64,000 nucleotides of DNA from Dillenia suffruticosa (Eukaryota; Streptophyta; Magnoliopsida; Dilleniales; Dilleniaceae). The DNA lies in contig JAVTVX010000001.1 in the NCBI GenBank assembly GCA_033439265.1, positions 1,505,501 through 1,569,500 on the forward strand, given 5' to 3'. Under the pieces are notes generated by a model that saw nothing but the letters and a program-made list of their open reading frames with translations, did not search any database and was not told where the DNA came from. Below are positions 11,872-23,700 of this stretch, one piece after another. The first letter of the stretch is position 1. Each line of letters begins with the position of its first letter. A program made the translations under genes and the position numbers.

Positions 11872-14800
11872 ATGGCGGAAACAATCATATCTCCATTGCT
11901 TCGGGTCGTCTCCGATCGCCTTGAATCCCCACTCACTTCTCCCGACATGGACAAGCTCTTCAAAAAGCTCCACATGACAATATCCCTAACCCTAACCCTG
12001 GTTACCCAATTCGAATCTCACCAAACTCAAAACCCCAACGTGGCGCTCTCTCTCTGGCTTTCTCAGATCCAAGATGCTGCTTACAATCTCGATGGTTTCC
12101 TCGACGACTTGTTCAATCTCTCTTTCAAGTCCAATAAGGTATGCTGTTTCTTCTCCCTCTCTAGTTCTCAACAATCCAAGCTACGTAATAAGCTGAGAGA
12201 GAGTGAAGCCTGGTTTGATGAATTAGTTCAACGTGGTCAGAAACTTCTGTCTGTTGTTGCTGTTGCTCCTGTTATTAAGCAATCGAGGTTTAGAGAGAGT
12301 TCCTCTATGGTTGCTGACTCACTTGTGTTTGGCAGAGACTTGGATAGAGAAAATGTTGTTAATTTGTTGTTATCTGATCTTTCTGATCAGATTTCGTTTA
12401 TTCAAATTGTGGGTATGGGTGGTATTGGGAAAACAACACTTGCTCAGTTAGTCTACAATGATGAAAAGGTGAAATTCCATTTTGAATTTTGGGTTTGGCT
12501 GTGGGTGGGTGAAGAATTTGATTTGATTGGCCTCGGTAATGGGATTCTGAGGCGTTTAAATCCGAATTGGGTGGATGTTTCCAATATGGACTCTCTTTCT
12601 GCCGCTATTACCCGTGCTTTGCAATTTAGGAGGTCTTTTATAGTACTTGATGACGTGTGGACTGAAGATGATGACAAGTGGTCTTCTATGAAGGGGTTAT
12701 TGGGTTCTGTCAGTGCGGGTTCCAAAGTTCTTGTTACGACTCGTAGTGAAAGGGTTGCAGCATTGGTGAGAAGTGTCCCGCCTTACAAGGTTGGACTTTT
12801 GTCAGAATATGACTCCCAGCTTCTTCTCTGGAATTCTGTGAGGGATATAGGATTGTCCAAACTTGAGAAAAATATTGCTAAAATATGCGGAGGATTGCCT
12901 CTTGCACTCATGGTCTTTGTACGCTTGTACCGTCTTCATGGTTCTCAGTTGTTATCGGTTACAGAGAATGACATATTAAGAAAAATATTGTACCCTGTCT
13001 TAGAGTCTTTGAGATTGAGCTATGATCATCTGCCTTTAGACCTGAAGCAGTGTTTTGCATATTTTTCCATACTCCCAAAGGGTCATAGAATCAAGAAGGA
13101 GAATCTGATTCAAATGTGGATTGCAGAAGGATTCATCCGATCAACCGGAGAGGACAACAGGCTGGAGGAGATTGGTAACCAAAAGTTCATGGAGTTGTTG
13201 CAACGGTCGTTTTTTATTGTGATAACAAAAAGTGATGGTGATGAAATAGTTTCATGTCAAATGCATGATTTCATTCACGAGCTTGCTCAATCTGTTTCAA
13301 GCATTGGATGCTCGATTTTGGGGTCTAGAGCTAAAGAAAATGTATCAAAACAAGTTCGTCATGTTTCTTTAGTTTGGGATTCTGTAAATACAGTTATTCC
13401 TGAAATGAAAAATCTGAGGACATTACTTCTATTTTCTGGTAAGTTTGAGTGGATCGCCGGTCCTCTTCAGAAACTAAATTACCTGCGTGTATTGGACTTG
13501 GGCAGAAGTGGTATTAATAGTTTTCCAGATTCAATAATTAATTTAAGACATTTAAGATATCTTAATCTTTCTCACACATATGTTGATAGAATATCAGAAT
13601 CCATTTTTAAGATGAATAGCTTGCAAGCTTTGGATCTATATAGCTGTCACAAGCTGCAGGAGTTACCACAAGCAATTTCTGAGTTGAGTAACTTAAGACA
13701 TTTGAATGTGGGCTTCTGTTCTTCATTATCTCAGATGCCAACTGGAATCCACAAGCTGAAGTTTCTTCGAAGTTTGCCAGCATTTCTTTTGGGAAGGAGT
13801 GATGAATGTGGGAACTTAAATGAGCTGAACGGGCTAGACCTTGTTGGAAAGTTAGAGATTAAAAATCTTGAGTATGTGAAGAAGCTGGAAGAAGTTCATG
13901 AAGCAAAACTATATGAGAAATTAAATCTCCATTCCTTAAGCTTGTCGTGGGGTCGAGAGGTTGATACAGGGCCCCCATCTACTTTGACTGAAGTATTAGA
14001 AAGCCTCAAGCCTCCACAAAACCTTAAAGTTCTGGAGATAACTGCATTTAGGGGTTCCATTTTTCCATCATGGATGAAAAATTCTGCTCTTTTAAATCTG
14101 GTGAAGGTTTCTTTAACTCATTGCAGCTGTCGTGAACTACCACCTCTTGGGCAACTACCCTATCTCAAAGCTCTCCATGTCAGAGGGATGTTTGGGGTGC
14201 AAGTTATTGGTTATGAATTTTATGGGGAGGGTCCTGTTCAAGGATTTCCATCACTACAACAATTTGAGTTTTATGATATGCCCAATTTGTTGGAATGGAA
14301 GAGTTTTAAAGTGGAAGAAAATGTTAGCTTGATTGATATAGAAGAATCCTCAGGTTCAAAACAAGCATTTCCTTGCCTTGAAATGTTGTCAGTTAAAGGA
14401 TTCAGTATGTTGAGTGAGCTACCTTTTTTCCCAAATCTTAAGAGCCTGGCTATATGCAACAGCAACAACATGTTATTTTACTCTCTAGTCAATTTAACCT
14501 CACTCACCTCTTTAATTCTTAATGAGTTTGAAGAGCCAAATATCTTGCCAAATGATTTAGGAAACTTACCATCTATTGGCAAACTGACTATATATGACTG
14601 TGATGATTTGATCTCCCTGTTGGAGGAAGGAGTGCGAGGATTTCCTGCCCTTGAACAGTTGAGTATTTTACACTGCGACAAGCTGACGTCCCTGCCTACT
14701 GGGCTCACTTACCTTACTTCCTTGCACAAGCTGATTATCTTAGAGTGTCAGAATTTGGCCCATATCCCAGAATCAATTAACTACGTTTCTTCTCTCAAAG

Positions 14801-15030
14801 AGTTGGTTATTGAGGGTTGCCCAAAACTGTCATCCTTGCCAGAGAGCATGTATGACCTCACCGGTCTTAAGAGCTTGGTGATTGGAGGATGTCCTATGCT
14901 GGAGAAGCAACTGGACATGGAGATAAGTAAGGGTAGCACGTATACCCAACATAGAGATAGCAGGAGTCTTATCGGCTGCCAACCCTTAAATGATCTGGTT
15001 CTAACAGAATCATTTTCGAGCAAGTCTTGA
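11872..15030 (+). CDS. CC-NB-ARC-LRR disease-resistance protein (RGA type)
   Basis: Single-exon frame of 1052 residues from ATGGCGGAAACAATC. The upstream ATG at 11731 would read through the GA repeat, and the MAE start fits the Rx-type coiled-coil head. Order: coiled coil (1-150); NB-ARC with P-loop GMGGIGKTT (about 181-189), kinase-2 LDDVW (about 259-263), RNBS-B GSKVLVTTRSER (about 283), GLPLA (about 341), winged-helix CFAYFSILPKGH, and MHD motif QMHDFIHELAQS (about 463); then roughly 20 leucine-rich repeats (about 510-1040) including the RGA-type PSWM and LPPLGQLPYLKAL signatures. Kinase-2 W marks it as a CNL. The segment between GLPLA and RLSYDHLP is shorter than the family norm, lacking the usual LGGLLR-type helix. 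It is a cytoplasmic immune receptor by family. All core motifs are present, so probably functional. A foldback element ends about 290 bases upstream. Confidence 0.93.
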   Translation: MAETIISPLLRVVSDRLESPLTSPDMDKLFKKLHMTISLTLTLVTQFESHQTQNPNVALSLWLSQIQDAAYNLDGFLDDLFNLSFKSNKVCCFFSLSSSQQSKLRNKLRESEAWFDELVQRGQKLLSVVAVAPVIKQSRFRESSSMVADSLVFGRDLDRENVVNLLLSDLSDQISFIQIVGMGGIGKTTLAQLVYNDEKVKFHFEFWVWLWVGEEFDLIGLGNGILRRLNPNWVDVSNMDSLSAAITRALQFRRSFIVLDDVWTEDDDKWSSMKGLLGSVSAGSKVLVTTRSERVAALVRSVPPYKVGLLSEYDSQLLLWNSVRDIGLSKLEKNIAKICGGLPLALMVFVRLYRLHGSQLLSVTENDILRKILYPVLESLRLSYDHLPLDLKQCFAYFSILPKGHRIKKENLIQMWIAEGFIRSTGEDNRLEEIGNQKFMELLQRSFFIVITKSDGDEIVSCQMHDFIHELAQSVSSIGCSILGSRAKENVSKQVRHVSLVWDSVNTVIPEMKNLRTLLLFSGKFEWIAGPLQKLNYLRVLDLGRSGINSFPDSIINLRHLRYLNLSHTYVDRISESIFKMNSLQALDLYSCHKLQELPQAISELSNLRHLNVGFCSSLSQMPTGIHKLKFLRSLPAFLLGRSDECGNLNELNGLDLVGKLEIKNLEYVKKLEEVHEAKLYEKLNLHSLSLSWGREVDTGPPSTLTEVLESLKPPQNLKVLEITAFRGSIFPSWMKNSALLNLVKVSLTHCSCRELPPLGQLPYLKALHVRGMFGVQVIGYEFYGEGPVQGFPSLQQFEFYDMPNLLEWKSFKVEENVSLIDIEESSGSKQAFPCLEMLSVKGFSMLSELPFFPNLKSLAICNSNNMLFYSLVNLTSLTSLILNEFEEPNILPNDLGNLPSIGKLTIYDCDDLISLLEEGVRGFPALEQLSILHCDKLTSLPTGLTYLTSLHKLIILECQNLAHIPESINYVSSLKELVIEGCPKLSSLPESMYDLTGLKSLVIGGCPMLEKQLDMEISKGSTYTQHRDSRSLIGCQPLNDLVLTESFSSKS

Positions 15031-15675
15031 GCATCCATATCTTTCAGGTCTGCTCTTCCAGCCTTTTTCATTATGACACTTGCAATTGCTATGTTTGAGG
15101 TCTATTTCCTATCCATCTCGTGCATATGATATCATATGATCACCAGCAACAATTACTTTTAGGAGGATTGTGTGCATGTATCTGTGTGTGTGCCTGTAAA
15201 CTTTGTGCTATGTGGCTTAAATTTTCAGCATTTTGGTTGGTGCAATTAAGTGGCTGGAAAGTTCCAAGCCTCATATTTTGAGAAATATTCTTTTCTTATC
15301 TTTTTTTCTTCCTCCTTTCCCTTCTTTGGCTTCTTATTGAGATCATAGTATTTTTGAATATGAGCCAGTAATTTATAAATATGATCCAGCCTTAGTTGAT
15401 CTTAACTAAATTATTGTGGATATTATTTTCTCTTGGAATTGTGACAGTGCAAAACTCAACTGTGGTGCAATTACCCTTTGTTCCTCCAAAAGATCATTAT
15501 TTTCTCAATTTGAAAATCCCCACCGTTTCCTTGTTTTTGACTTGTACATTTGGTACTCTTTTCGGGTGAAATGTGGTTAGTTAATTTTTTTTTGGTGGTT
15601 TTGTATGTGTTTCGTATATTCATCTCTCATTTTGGTTTTGACGTGAGTTTTACACTGGTTATCAACCCATCACAA
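15031..15675 (+). other. 3' flank / UTR of the resistance gene, nothing else recognised
   Basis: No open frame of note. T-rich and TG-rich stretches (for example 15179-15200) suit a 3' UTR or intron of the resistance gene, but no polyadenylation site can be fixed. Confidence 0.4.
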
Positions 15676-15770
15676 TTCTTCTCCATTACCTAGGTTTGGG
15701 ACCGGCCATGATGGGGTTAATAACATTAAAACCAAGATGAGAGACAAATACAGGAAACACATACAGTTAG
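15601..15770. repeat. Imperfect inverted repeat
   Basis: GTATGTGTTTC..TCTCTCATTTTGGTTTT at 15604-15645 is mirrored as AAAACCAAGATGAGAGACAAAT..GAAACACATAC at 15729-15765. The right half belongs to the LINE-like sequence, so the hairpin may be two overlapping LINE fragments in opposite orientation rather than a MITE. Confidence 0.5.
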
Positions 15771-16175
15771 GAGGAGCGAGATCTTAAATATAGGAGATTT
15801 AGTGAAATGTTAGGATAAACCATTGAAAACCCGGATGCAAATTATCCGTGAAGATTCGAGTGTCAAGAATTTAGTTGACGATATGAATTTACATAGGAAT
15901 GAGTGGTGTAGGAGAATCTAAAAATAGTTAACTTATTATTATTATTATTATTATTATTATTTTAAGTTTTTACAGATAGTTTATTTTTACCTTTCTTCTT
16001 TCATTATTTTTATTGTTTAATTTTTTAGTATTATCTTTTTTATTTTTGCTTTCAAATTTTAATTTTATGTTTTTTATTTTTTATTTATCTATTTATTTTT
16101 TTCTCTCCTATATTGGTCTCTCAAACGGTTTACTCTAAAATTTGGGATTAAGACTCAGTTTTTTGTTGTTGCTGG
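15676..16175 (+). mobile_element. 3' end of an RTE-type LINE
   Basis: The stretch contains phrases I associate with plant RTE LINE 3' ends (GGTTTGGGACCGGCCATG, then ATGAGAGACAAATACAGGAA, then TTAGTTGACGATATG) and closes with TTTGGGATTAAGACTCAG followed by a TTG-type tail. A related tail occurs at 40590-40660. An ATT microsatellite (15936-15960) interrupts it. 5'-truncated and coding-dead. Confidence 0.55.
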
Positions 16176-16179
16176 TTGT

Positions 16180-19100
16180 GTGTTCCTTTGGGGGGGTTGG
16201 ATTGGTAATGGTGTTTTGATGTAATATGGATAAATACATTTGGAATATGGATAGTTGTGGTTTCTCATTTCAGTTGGTTCAGTAACTGTAGTACCATGTT
16301 TATACTCTTTCCTGTGCTACACGTAGAAGATAATATGACGAAATTTACTCTGCAATATCCTTGTATAACTTATTGGATCATTTTTGTTGATTGTGGCTCA
16401 TGGCTGAGGTTAATTGCACCTACATTTTATGTGCTTTGTGGTGTGTTCATAGCTTGATGTGATTGTCTGCTTGGTACAAATAGGAAGGTTGCTACTAGAT
16501 GTCTTGGGTTTAAACCACTGGGATAACTAGTCTGCTTGCTGAGCTAAGATTGTATACATTTTAATTATCTAGAGATATGATTATTAAACTAGATGTGGAA
16601 TTTCAAAATCAACTAGTCAAGGGATTGGGTTGGGCACTGGCTTGGAGATTTTGTACCTTTTACAACTTTTGAGTGGGCTCTTGATTCAAACATGAAATGC
16701 AGATCAGCTTATAATGAACAAAGCAACAGCAAGGTAATGAAAACGATACACATGGTGAACAAGAAATCGGCTGTTTGTCTATTAAAAGTCAAAATTGAAT
16801 AAAAGAAAGAGCAAATAAACATACATGGATCATATTTCCAAGGAATGCCTTCCTATGTAGAATTTGATAATGATGACTTGGCTGAGTATAGTCCTTTTTT
16901 AATTTTATTTTTTAATGTTGTGAGAAGAGCAACAAATACAAAAAGGATGAAAATTCCATCTTCTTTTATGAAGGATTTGTTATTTCCTTTTAATATAAAT
17001 TCCTTTCTCTATTATCTATTAATATATCTTCCCCCCTTGATAGGAAGAAAAGGTGGACAATATATCCTCCAGTGAACATAAGAAAACTGAAAAAACAAAA
17101 ACAAATTACTGTTATGTTTTGACCTTGTTTTTTTTAAAAGCTCTAGCATTTGGATACCACAAAGAAGGAAGATTATCTTAACCTAGAGGATCATTTCAAA
17201 AAATTCTTGTGTTTCCCAAAGCTTATGCACAAAAAAACTGATGACATTGCATCCACCAACACTTGGTCTCCTTTTGACCAATATCTCTAAAGTTGGTCAT
17301 GGGAAAATCTCGAACATCATCAGAAACTAGCCAAGTATATATGAAATGAATTTGTTCCATAAAGATGAGAAAAAGCGGCATTGTAAGAATGATGTCACTG
17401 GTCTGGACTCATGGGCAGACATATCATGCATTGTTGTTCAAAATGATATGAATCTTCGGTTACAGACTTGGTTCCTTCTATTTAATGAGCCATAAGGTGT
17501 CAGAAAGAAAGATTAAAATGACCAAGAATGATTGGAGTATTCATAGCCTAGAGAAGATGAAGTTAAGGAATCCAACTAATATGTGTGCCGTAAAGAAGAA
17601 ATGATCGCTGAACTTGCCATGGTTTGTTTGACTGATATTGACATGAAATGCGGTTGTGTTACATTTTCTGCTCTAGTATCATGTATGTTTAGTTTTGAGC
17701 CACCCTCATTGAAAGTGCTTCTTGGCAATGGGTTATATTTGAGGACCGAAAAATGTTAATAAATCCTGTTGTAAATGACATCATAAATTTAATATAAATA
17801 AGAATTTGGGAGAAAATTTTCATTTTCAAAGTCTTAAGATTTATAGGATTTGGAGATTCTAACATTATTTTATTTTATTTTTTAAAAAAAGCTAATGGGT
17901 CAAATTGCTGTACTAGCTATAGCAATCTAAGAGTATTAACTGAGTTGATGGGGGAGATCAGATATTCTCATAAAGCCTGAAAATCCTCAATTTGCATGGG
18001 ATTTTGGTCTCAATGTTTTCCCAATACCTAATTTAGTTTAGTGCCGGGATAAGATATGCATAACTGTTGGGGAAACTTAGGGCTAGTTGTTTGGAGGATG
18101 TTAAAGTGGACACATGTTTTCTAAAAGAGGTAAATCAAATCAATATGCATATTGCAGCAACTATAGGTAGCTCAATATAAGGATGAAATGGATATGCAAG
18201 ATGAATAGTAATGAATATGTCTGACATGACTACTTTTTAAAATCCAACTGCACCAAAACCATAGTTTCCAGGATTGCTCTAACCCTTAGAAATTTGTTAT
18301 TTGGAATTTTTATTATTATTATTATTACAATGAACTATTGTGATATTCAACACTCGTTTTTCTTTACTTTATTTATTTTACTTTTAGTTAAATTCTATTA
18401 CCTATTGTTATGAGTCCAACAAATAAAAAGCATATAAAGCGCTTTAGTGAAAGCATACCACCACCAGAAATGGTTGTCTAGATATCTAAGTAAGCCTACC
18501 CCCGTGTACCAAGTACTATGGAAGGGCCACATTTCCTTACCATTTCATAATGAACCATGATTTATGTAACATTGTCCAAAACCTTAAGATTGTAGAGAAT
18601 TGGTTATTAACATACTGTATGTGCCTTAAACCTTAGGTTTTCCTTTTTATGATATATATATATATATATACACACTCTGCTAATGCCACAACATTGAATT
18701 TTTCTTCAAGCTTTTTTGCTGTTCTCGACATTGGCAATTTTCTTTGATAATCTGGCCTATCTTTAGATTTGTTTTATCCACACCATTGAGATGTTAGCCA
18801 ATTTTATGGTTTCTTAAAAAGAATGTGAGGGCCTCAGGGTCTGGCCTCAACTTGCTTTATTTTCATTTCAGTCTGTACAATGAACAATTGGATTAGTCAT
18901 TTGTTTAATCTCTTCGGGAGTTTTATCTCTTCTTTAGTCCACATGTTTGAAACACATTTTGAGCCCTGTTATTAATTCTTATGTAGGTTCGCATTCAATG
19001 GGGATTTTTGTTATGTTCTCGTGCTCTTTCAACTTAAGCCTATGAATACTTGGTATTTTTGCAATTGATGTCATGTTGCAGAGGCTTTGGACCATTTTTC

Positions 19101-19290
19101 TAAACTTCAAGCTCAAGTTGATCTTAATATCATCTTGAGTTTCAAGATGATGTGAGGTTAGTATTACTTTATAATTAGTTGATTATGAGTCTAAAATGTT
19201 CCTATGTTTAGATTATTCCAGTCCTTGATATTTTAGTCTTTGCATCCTTGCTCAATACACGAGCTTTACATATGGATTTGACTGTTTCAT
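16180..19290. other. Non-coding stretch, no gene recognised
   Basis: Only short open frames without protein character. A (TA)n microsatellite occurs at 18654-18670. A splice-acceptor-like TTGCAG precedes 19081-19160, which could be a distal 3' UTR exon of the resistance gene, but there is no independent support. Confidence 0.4.
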
Positions 19291-19704
19291 TGATATGAGC
19301 CATAGTATAGAATCTAGTTAATGGATATCGTGCAGGGAATTCCTCTATTCCCTTGGTTGAGTTTTTCCCTTTCTTAAACCCTATTTTTGACAGTTGGAAA
19401 CTTGTTCCCTAACAAGCTTCCCACTACGTTTCTTTAGGAGAATTTAGACTTGTCTATTTGTTGATCATATTCTCTTTAAATAGAGGAAATTAGGGTTTAC
19501 AATAAAATAGAATTTTTCTACAAACAAATCTTTAAAATCATTCCTAATATGAAGAATTCTTAAAATTTAGATAATTTCTAATTTTTAAAAGATTGTTATA
19601 AACTAAAATAAGAAAATTACTATTTTATTGAGATCATTCCTTTTTTCTAATTTTTAAATGTTTTTGTAGAATATTTATTTCCAGTGAATGCATCATGCAT
19701 ATCA
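19291..19704 (-). repeat. 3' LTR of the gypsy element
   Basis: Matches 24833-25244 over its length; bounded by TG..CA on the element's strand, with a purine-rich tract (AGGAGAGGAG on the minus strand) just outside its start. Confidence 0.88.
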
Positions 19705-19931
19705 TTACTCCTCTCCTGGACAAAAAGTTTGTCTTCAAGCTTGATCTCAGGGTAGTTCCTTTTGAAGTCTTCCCGAGATTCCCAAGAAGTCTCTTCCTTA
19801 GGTAGTCCCTGCCATTGCACCAATAACTCCGATTTTCCCCTGTTGAGCCGGCGCGTGCAATTGCTTCAGGCTTGGGTCCTGATTTACCCTCCAACAATGG
19901 AGGAATAGGGACTAGAGTTGCCGGAGGCATG

Positions 19932-20724
19932 GTAGTTAAAAGTAAAAAGCGCAAAAAAACAACAGACCATCCTAGGGTTTAAGCGCAAAGCGCGAACTTT
20001 TTCATATAAAATGTAGTTAAGGTACAAAATCAAAATATATATTTATAGATACAATAATTTCACATGTAATATGTTATAACATTAAAACATATATAAGAAC
20101 CAAAACTTTTAATGACAACAAAATGCAAATGCACCAAATAAGTTCATGTAAGTGTTATAGAACATGTATAAGATAAAATAAAATGAAAGAAAGAAAGAAA
20201 GAAAGAAAAGGTAGTAAAAGATGATGAAACTCCTAATAATTATTAATTATCTTCTCCTTCCTCTAGAACAACACAAACAAAAATTACTTACATTTTCAGC
20301 AGCACAGCAACACATTCAGTCAGATAGGAAGTGGACGTGCAGGTTGGCAGAAGAAAATTAAAAAAATAGGTAAAAAAGATAGACAAGAAGGGTACAGAGA
20401 GTATGATGACGGAGCAGAAGAAGAAAAGAAAGAGAAGAACAGAGAAAGAGGAAGAGGAGAGAGAGATTGAAGATGAAGACAAGAAGAGGAAGAGGAGAAA
20501 GATGTGCAGAAAAAAAAGAGCAAAAAAGGGAAGAACTGAGGAAGAGGAAGTGAACAGAAGGAGCAGAAGGGGACTGAAGATAAAGCGTCACTTTTTCTCG
20601 CTTTGTGCTTTATGCGCTTTTTACCACTTCAGCATGCTTCAATTGCGTTTTTTTATATGCATTGCGCTTCACTCGAAAAAAACCCAACACTTGCGCTTTG
20701 CGCTTTAAGCACACTTTTAACTAC
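19932..20724. mobile_element. Non-autonomous TIR DNA transposon nested in the gypsy element
   Basis: The ends are inverted: GTAGTTAAAAGT at the left, ACTTTTAACTAC at the right. Behind both lie AAGCGCAAAGCGC-type motifs (left 19945-20000, right 20585-20712). The interior has a GAAA microsatellite (about 20185-20210) and a GAAGAG-rich purine stretch (20400-20575), but no transposase. A target duplication is not clean (left flank aggcatg, right flank aatggct), so the superfamily (hAT versus Mutator) is open. It is younger than the gypsy element it sits in. Confidence 0.7.
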
Positions 20725-23700
20725 AATGGCTAGAGGCTGTCCTTTGTACTCCTTTAATTGTGACACATGCACCACATCATGAATCTTAGTACTGGTGGTA
20801 AGGCTAAATGATAAGCCACCTTGCCTATTTGCTTGACTACCTGAAAAGACCTGAAATACTTAGGTGCCAGTTTGGTAGAGTCCCTACGGACCACTGACAG
20901 CAGCATTTAGGGCTGTAATTTCAACCATAACCATGCCCCTTCCGAAAATGAGTTCTCACGATGGTGAAAGTCGTGTGCTTGCTTCATTCTTCCCTGTGCC
21001 TGAGCTAACCGAACCCTCAACTCAGCCAATACTTCATCCCTTTACGGAAGGGCTTGATCTAACACATCGAGCTTTGTGGTTCCATGATCATAAGTCAACA
21101 AACGTGGAGGATCAAGACCATACACCATGCTGAATGGTTTAGCTTGTAATAAGGAATGGAATAATGTATTATAAAAAAATTCTACCCAAGGAATCCATTC
21201 CACCCAACTTCGCAGTTGATCCCCCACAAAGCATCTTAAGTACATCTGAATTGTTCTATTTACCACCTCCGTCTACCCATCTGATTGAGGATGGTATGTG
21301 GATGAGTAACCCCATTTTGTCACACATAATTTAAATAACTCCCTCCAAAAAGTACTCGGAACTTTGTCCCTACCACTCACAATCGACTCTGGGAGGCCAT
21401 GCAGTCTGAATATTCTGTCAAAGAACACGTGAGCCACAAAGACTGCAGTATACGGATGTGCAATGGGAGTAAGTGGGCCATTTTGGAAAACCTGTTGACT
21501 ACCACAAATTGGATAGATTCCCCCCCAACCTTAGGTAATCCATTGAAATGTCAGCCTAGATTTGTGTGGGAATAGCCAAGGGCCGCATCAACCGTGCTGG
21601 GTGCAGATTCCCATTTATTTCGCTGACAAATCCTGCATTGTTCCTCTTCATTCCTTTCTGGTAAAAATCAGCCTTGACTCGGTGCAATGATTTCTGAATG
21701 CCCCCTCATGGGCAGAGTTATGAATTCCAGATAGGACTGTCTGAATCAGGGCTGAATCCAGGGGTAAACAAACCGTGCCCTTATACAAGATGAGTCCCTC
21801 TTGGACTGTCCAATCAGCCCCTGCCTCCCCTACTTTCATTTGTCATCATAGCTCCTGGAGTTCTATCTTGCTGCAATTTCCTCCCTTATTGCATCAAATG
21901 GTGCCAGCCATGGTTGAGAAATTGCACATAGGAGCACTGCAGTCAGCACTTCTCGTCAGGATAAAGCATCTGCATCTCGGTTTAGAGAGCCTGCCTGACA
22001 CTTTACCCTGAAATCGAATTCCATCAATTTACTCACACAATGTTGCTGCGGGGAAGTAGATTGATTCTGTTCCAACAGATATTTCAAGCTGAAATGGGCT
22101 GTCTGAATGGTGAATGACCTTCCCCATAAGTATGGCCGCCAATGCTGCACTGCCTTTGCCCGCCCAATCAATTCTCTCTCGTAGGTTGGCAATTTGCTGT
22201 GCCTCTCCGCGATTCTCCTACTAAAGTATGCAATGGGGTGTCCTTGTTTGTGTTGAACAGCCCCAATCCCTTCCCAGAGGCATCACACTTTACCACAAAT
22301 TCTTCATTGAAATTGGGTAGTTGCAGCATTGGGGATTCAGTCTGTGCCCTTTTTAGTGAGTCAATGGCCTTAGCGGCCCTTTCATTCCACTAAAAAGAGT
22401 TCTTTTTAAGTACATCTATCAATGGTGCAACTAACTCCCCACAGCCTTTGATAAATCTTTTGTAATTCCCTGCCAAACCTAGCAATCCACGAAGGTTCGT
22501 AGGTTGGCTAGTCAGTGATTGCTTGGACCTTTAAGGGATCAATCGAGACACATGCACCACGAACAATGTGTCCCAAGTATGCCACCTGAGTCTTCCCAGA
22601 GGTGCACTTGGAAATCTTTACAAACAAGTGGTGAGCATGCAATATATCCAAAACAGTATGTAGGTGGTGAAGATGTTCAGCCCATGCCTTACTATAAATC
22701 AATATGTCATAAAAAAAAACCCAGAACAAACTTACGTGGGGCTGCAAAATCTCATTCATCAAGGCTTGAATGGTTGATGGAGCATTAGTTAGGCTGAATG
22801 GTATCATTAAAAATTCAAAATGACCATGATGGGTTTAGAATGTACTCTTCTCCTTCACTGCATCATTCATCCGGACCTGGTGATAGCTGGAATTCAAATC
22901 TAGCTTGGAGAAATACTTTGCTCCATGCAGCTCATCTAACAACTCCTCTTCCACTGGAATAGGGAACTTGTGCTTCACAGTCTTGTCATTTAACTCCCTA
23001 TAATCTACACAGAATCTCCAGGATCCATCTTGTTTGGGAACAAGCAGCACAAGGGAGGAGAAGGGCGATTGGCTTGGCCTGATGATGCCTCAATACATCA
23101 TCTCCTCACATTGCTGCTCTTATCTCATTCTTTTGTGGATGGGGATATCTATATGGTCTGGTCTAACCGCCACTGGTGTTGTCCGATGAAGAAGTGTGAT
23201 ACTGTGATTACATTCACTGGCAAGATGTTGCTCGGTTGGTTCTCCAAATAAGTCTGAGAATTCCACCAGTAAATTTTCGAGCTCAACCGAGGTAGAAAAG
23301 GCCCCTTGAAGGTGATGAACTCTTACCTCTTTATCCCGCCTTTGTCCCTGCCACTTAACTTGTTTTGCTCGAAGTTGAAACTCATAGTTAAATCAGAAAA
23401 ATTCCATACAATTGGCCCTTATGTTTACGGCCCTTTAACCCCAAAACAACATCAAATCCTTTTAAAGGAATAACATATAAATCAATAGAAAAGTTTTCGG
23501 CAGCAACTTGGAATGAAACAATCTCACACCTGCCACAGTTGGGAACCTTCTCGCCATTGGCCATTGATACTTGCAGTCCTGGCTTGTGTCTGATTGTGAG
23601 ACCAAGTTGTTTCGCAGCAGCAGCACTTATGAAATTGTGGATGCTTCCTGAATCTATCAGTACCCACATAGGACTACCTTCCACCAACATTTTAAGTTGC

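Noticed and set aside
11659-11975. Two overlapping minus-strand frames opposite the NLR start
   Set aside because: Antisense shadows of the GA/CT repeat and the coding strand.
11980-12002. CCCTAACCCTAACCCTGG, telomere-like repeat
   Set aside because: Lies in frame inside the coiled-coil region of the NLR (SLTLTLV); short chance similarity.
20288-20708. Ser/Phe/Leu-rich minus frames and Glu/Lys/Arg-rich plus frame
   Set aside because: They come from a purine-rich low-complexity stretch inside the nested TIR transposon.
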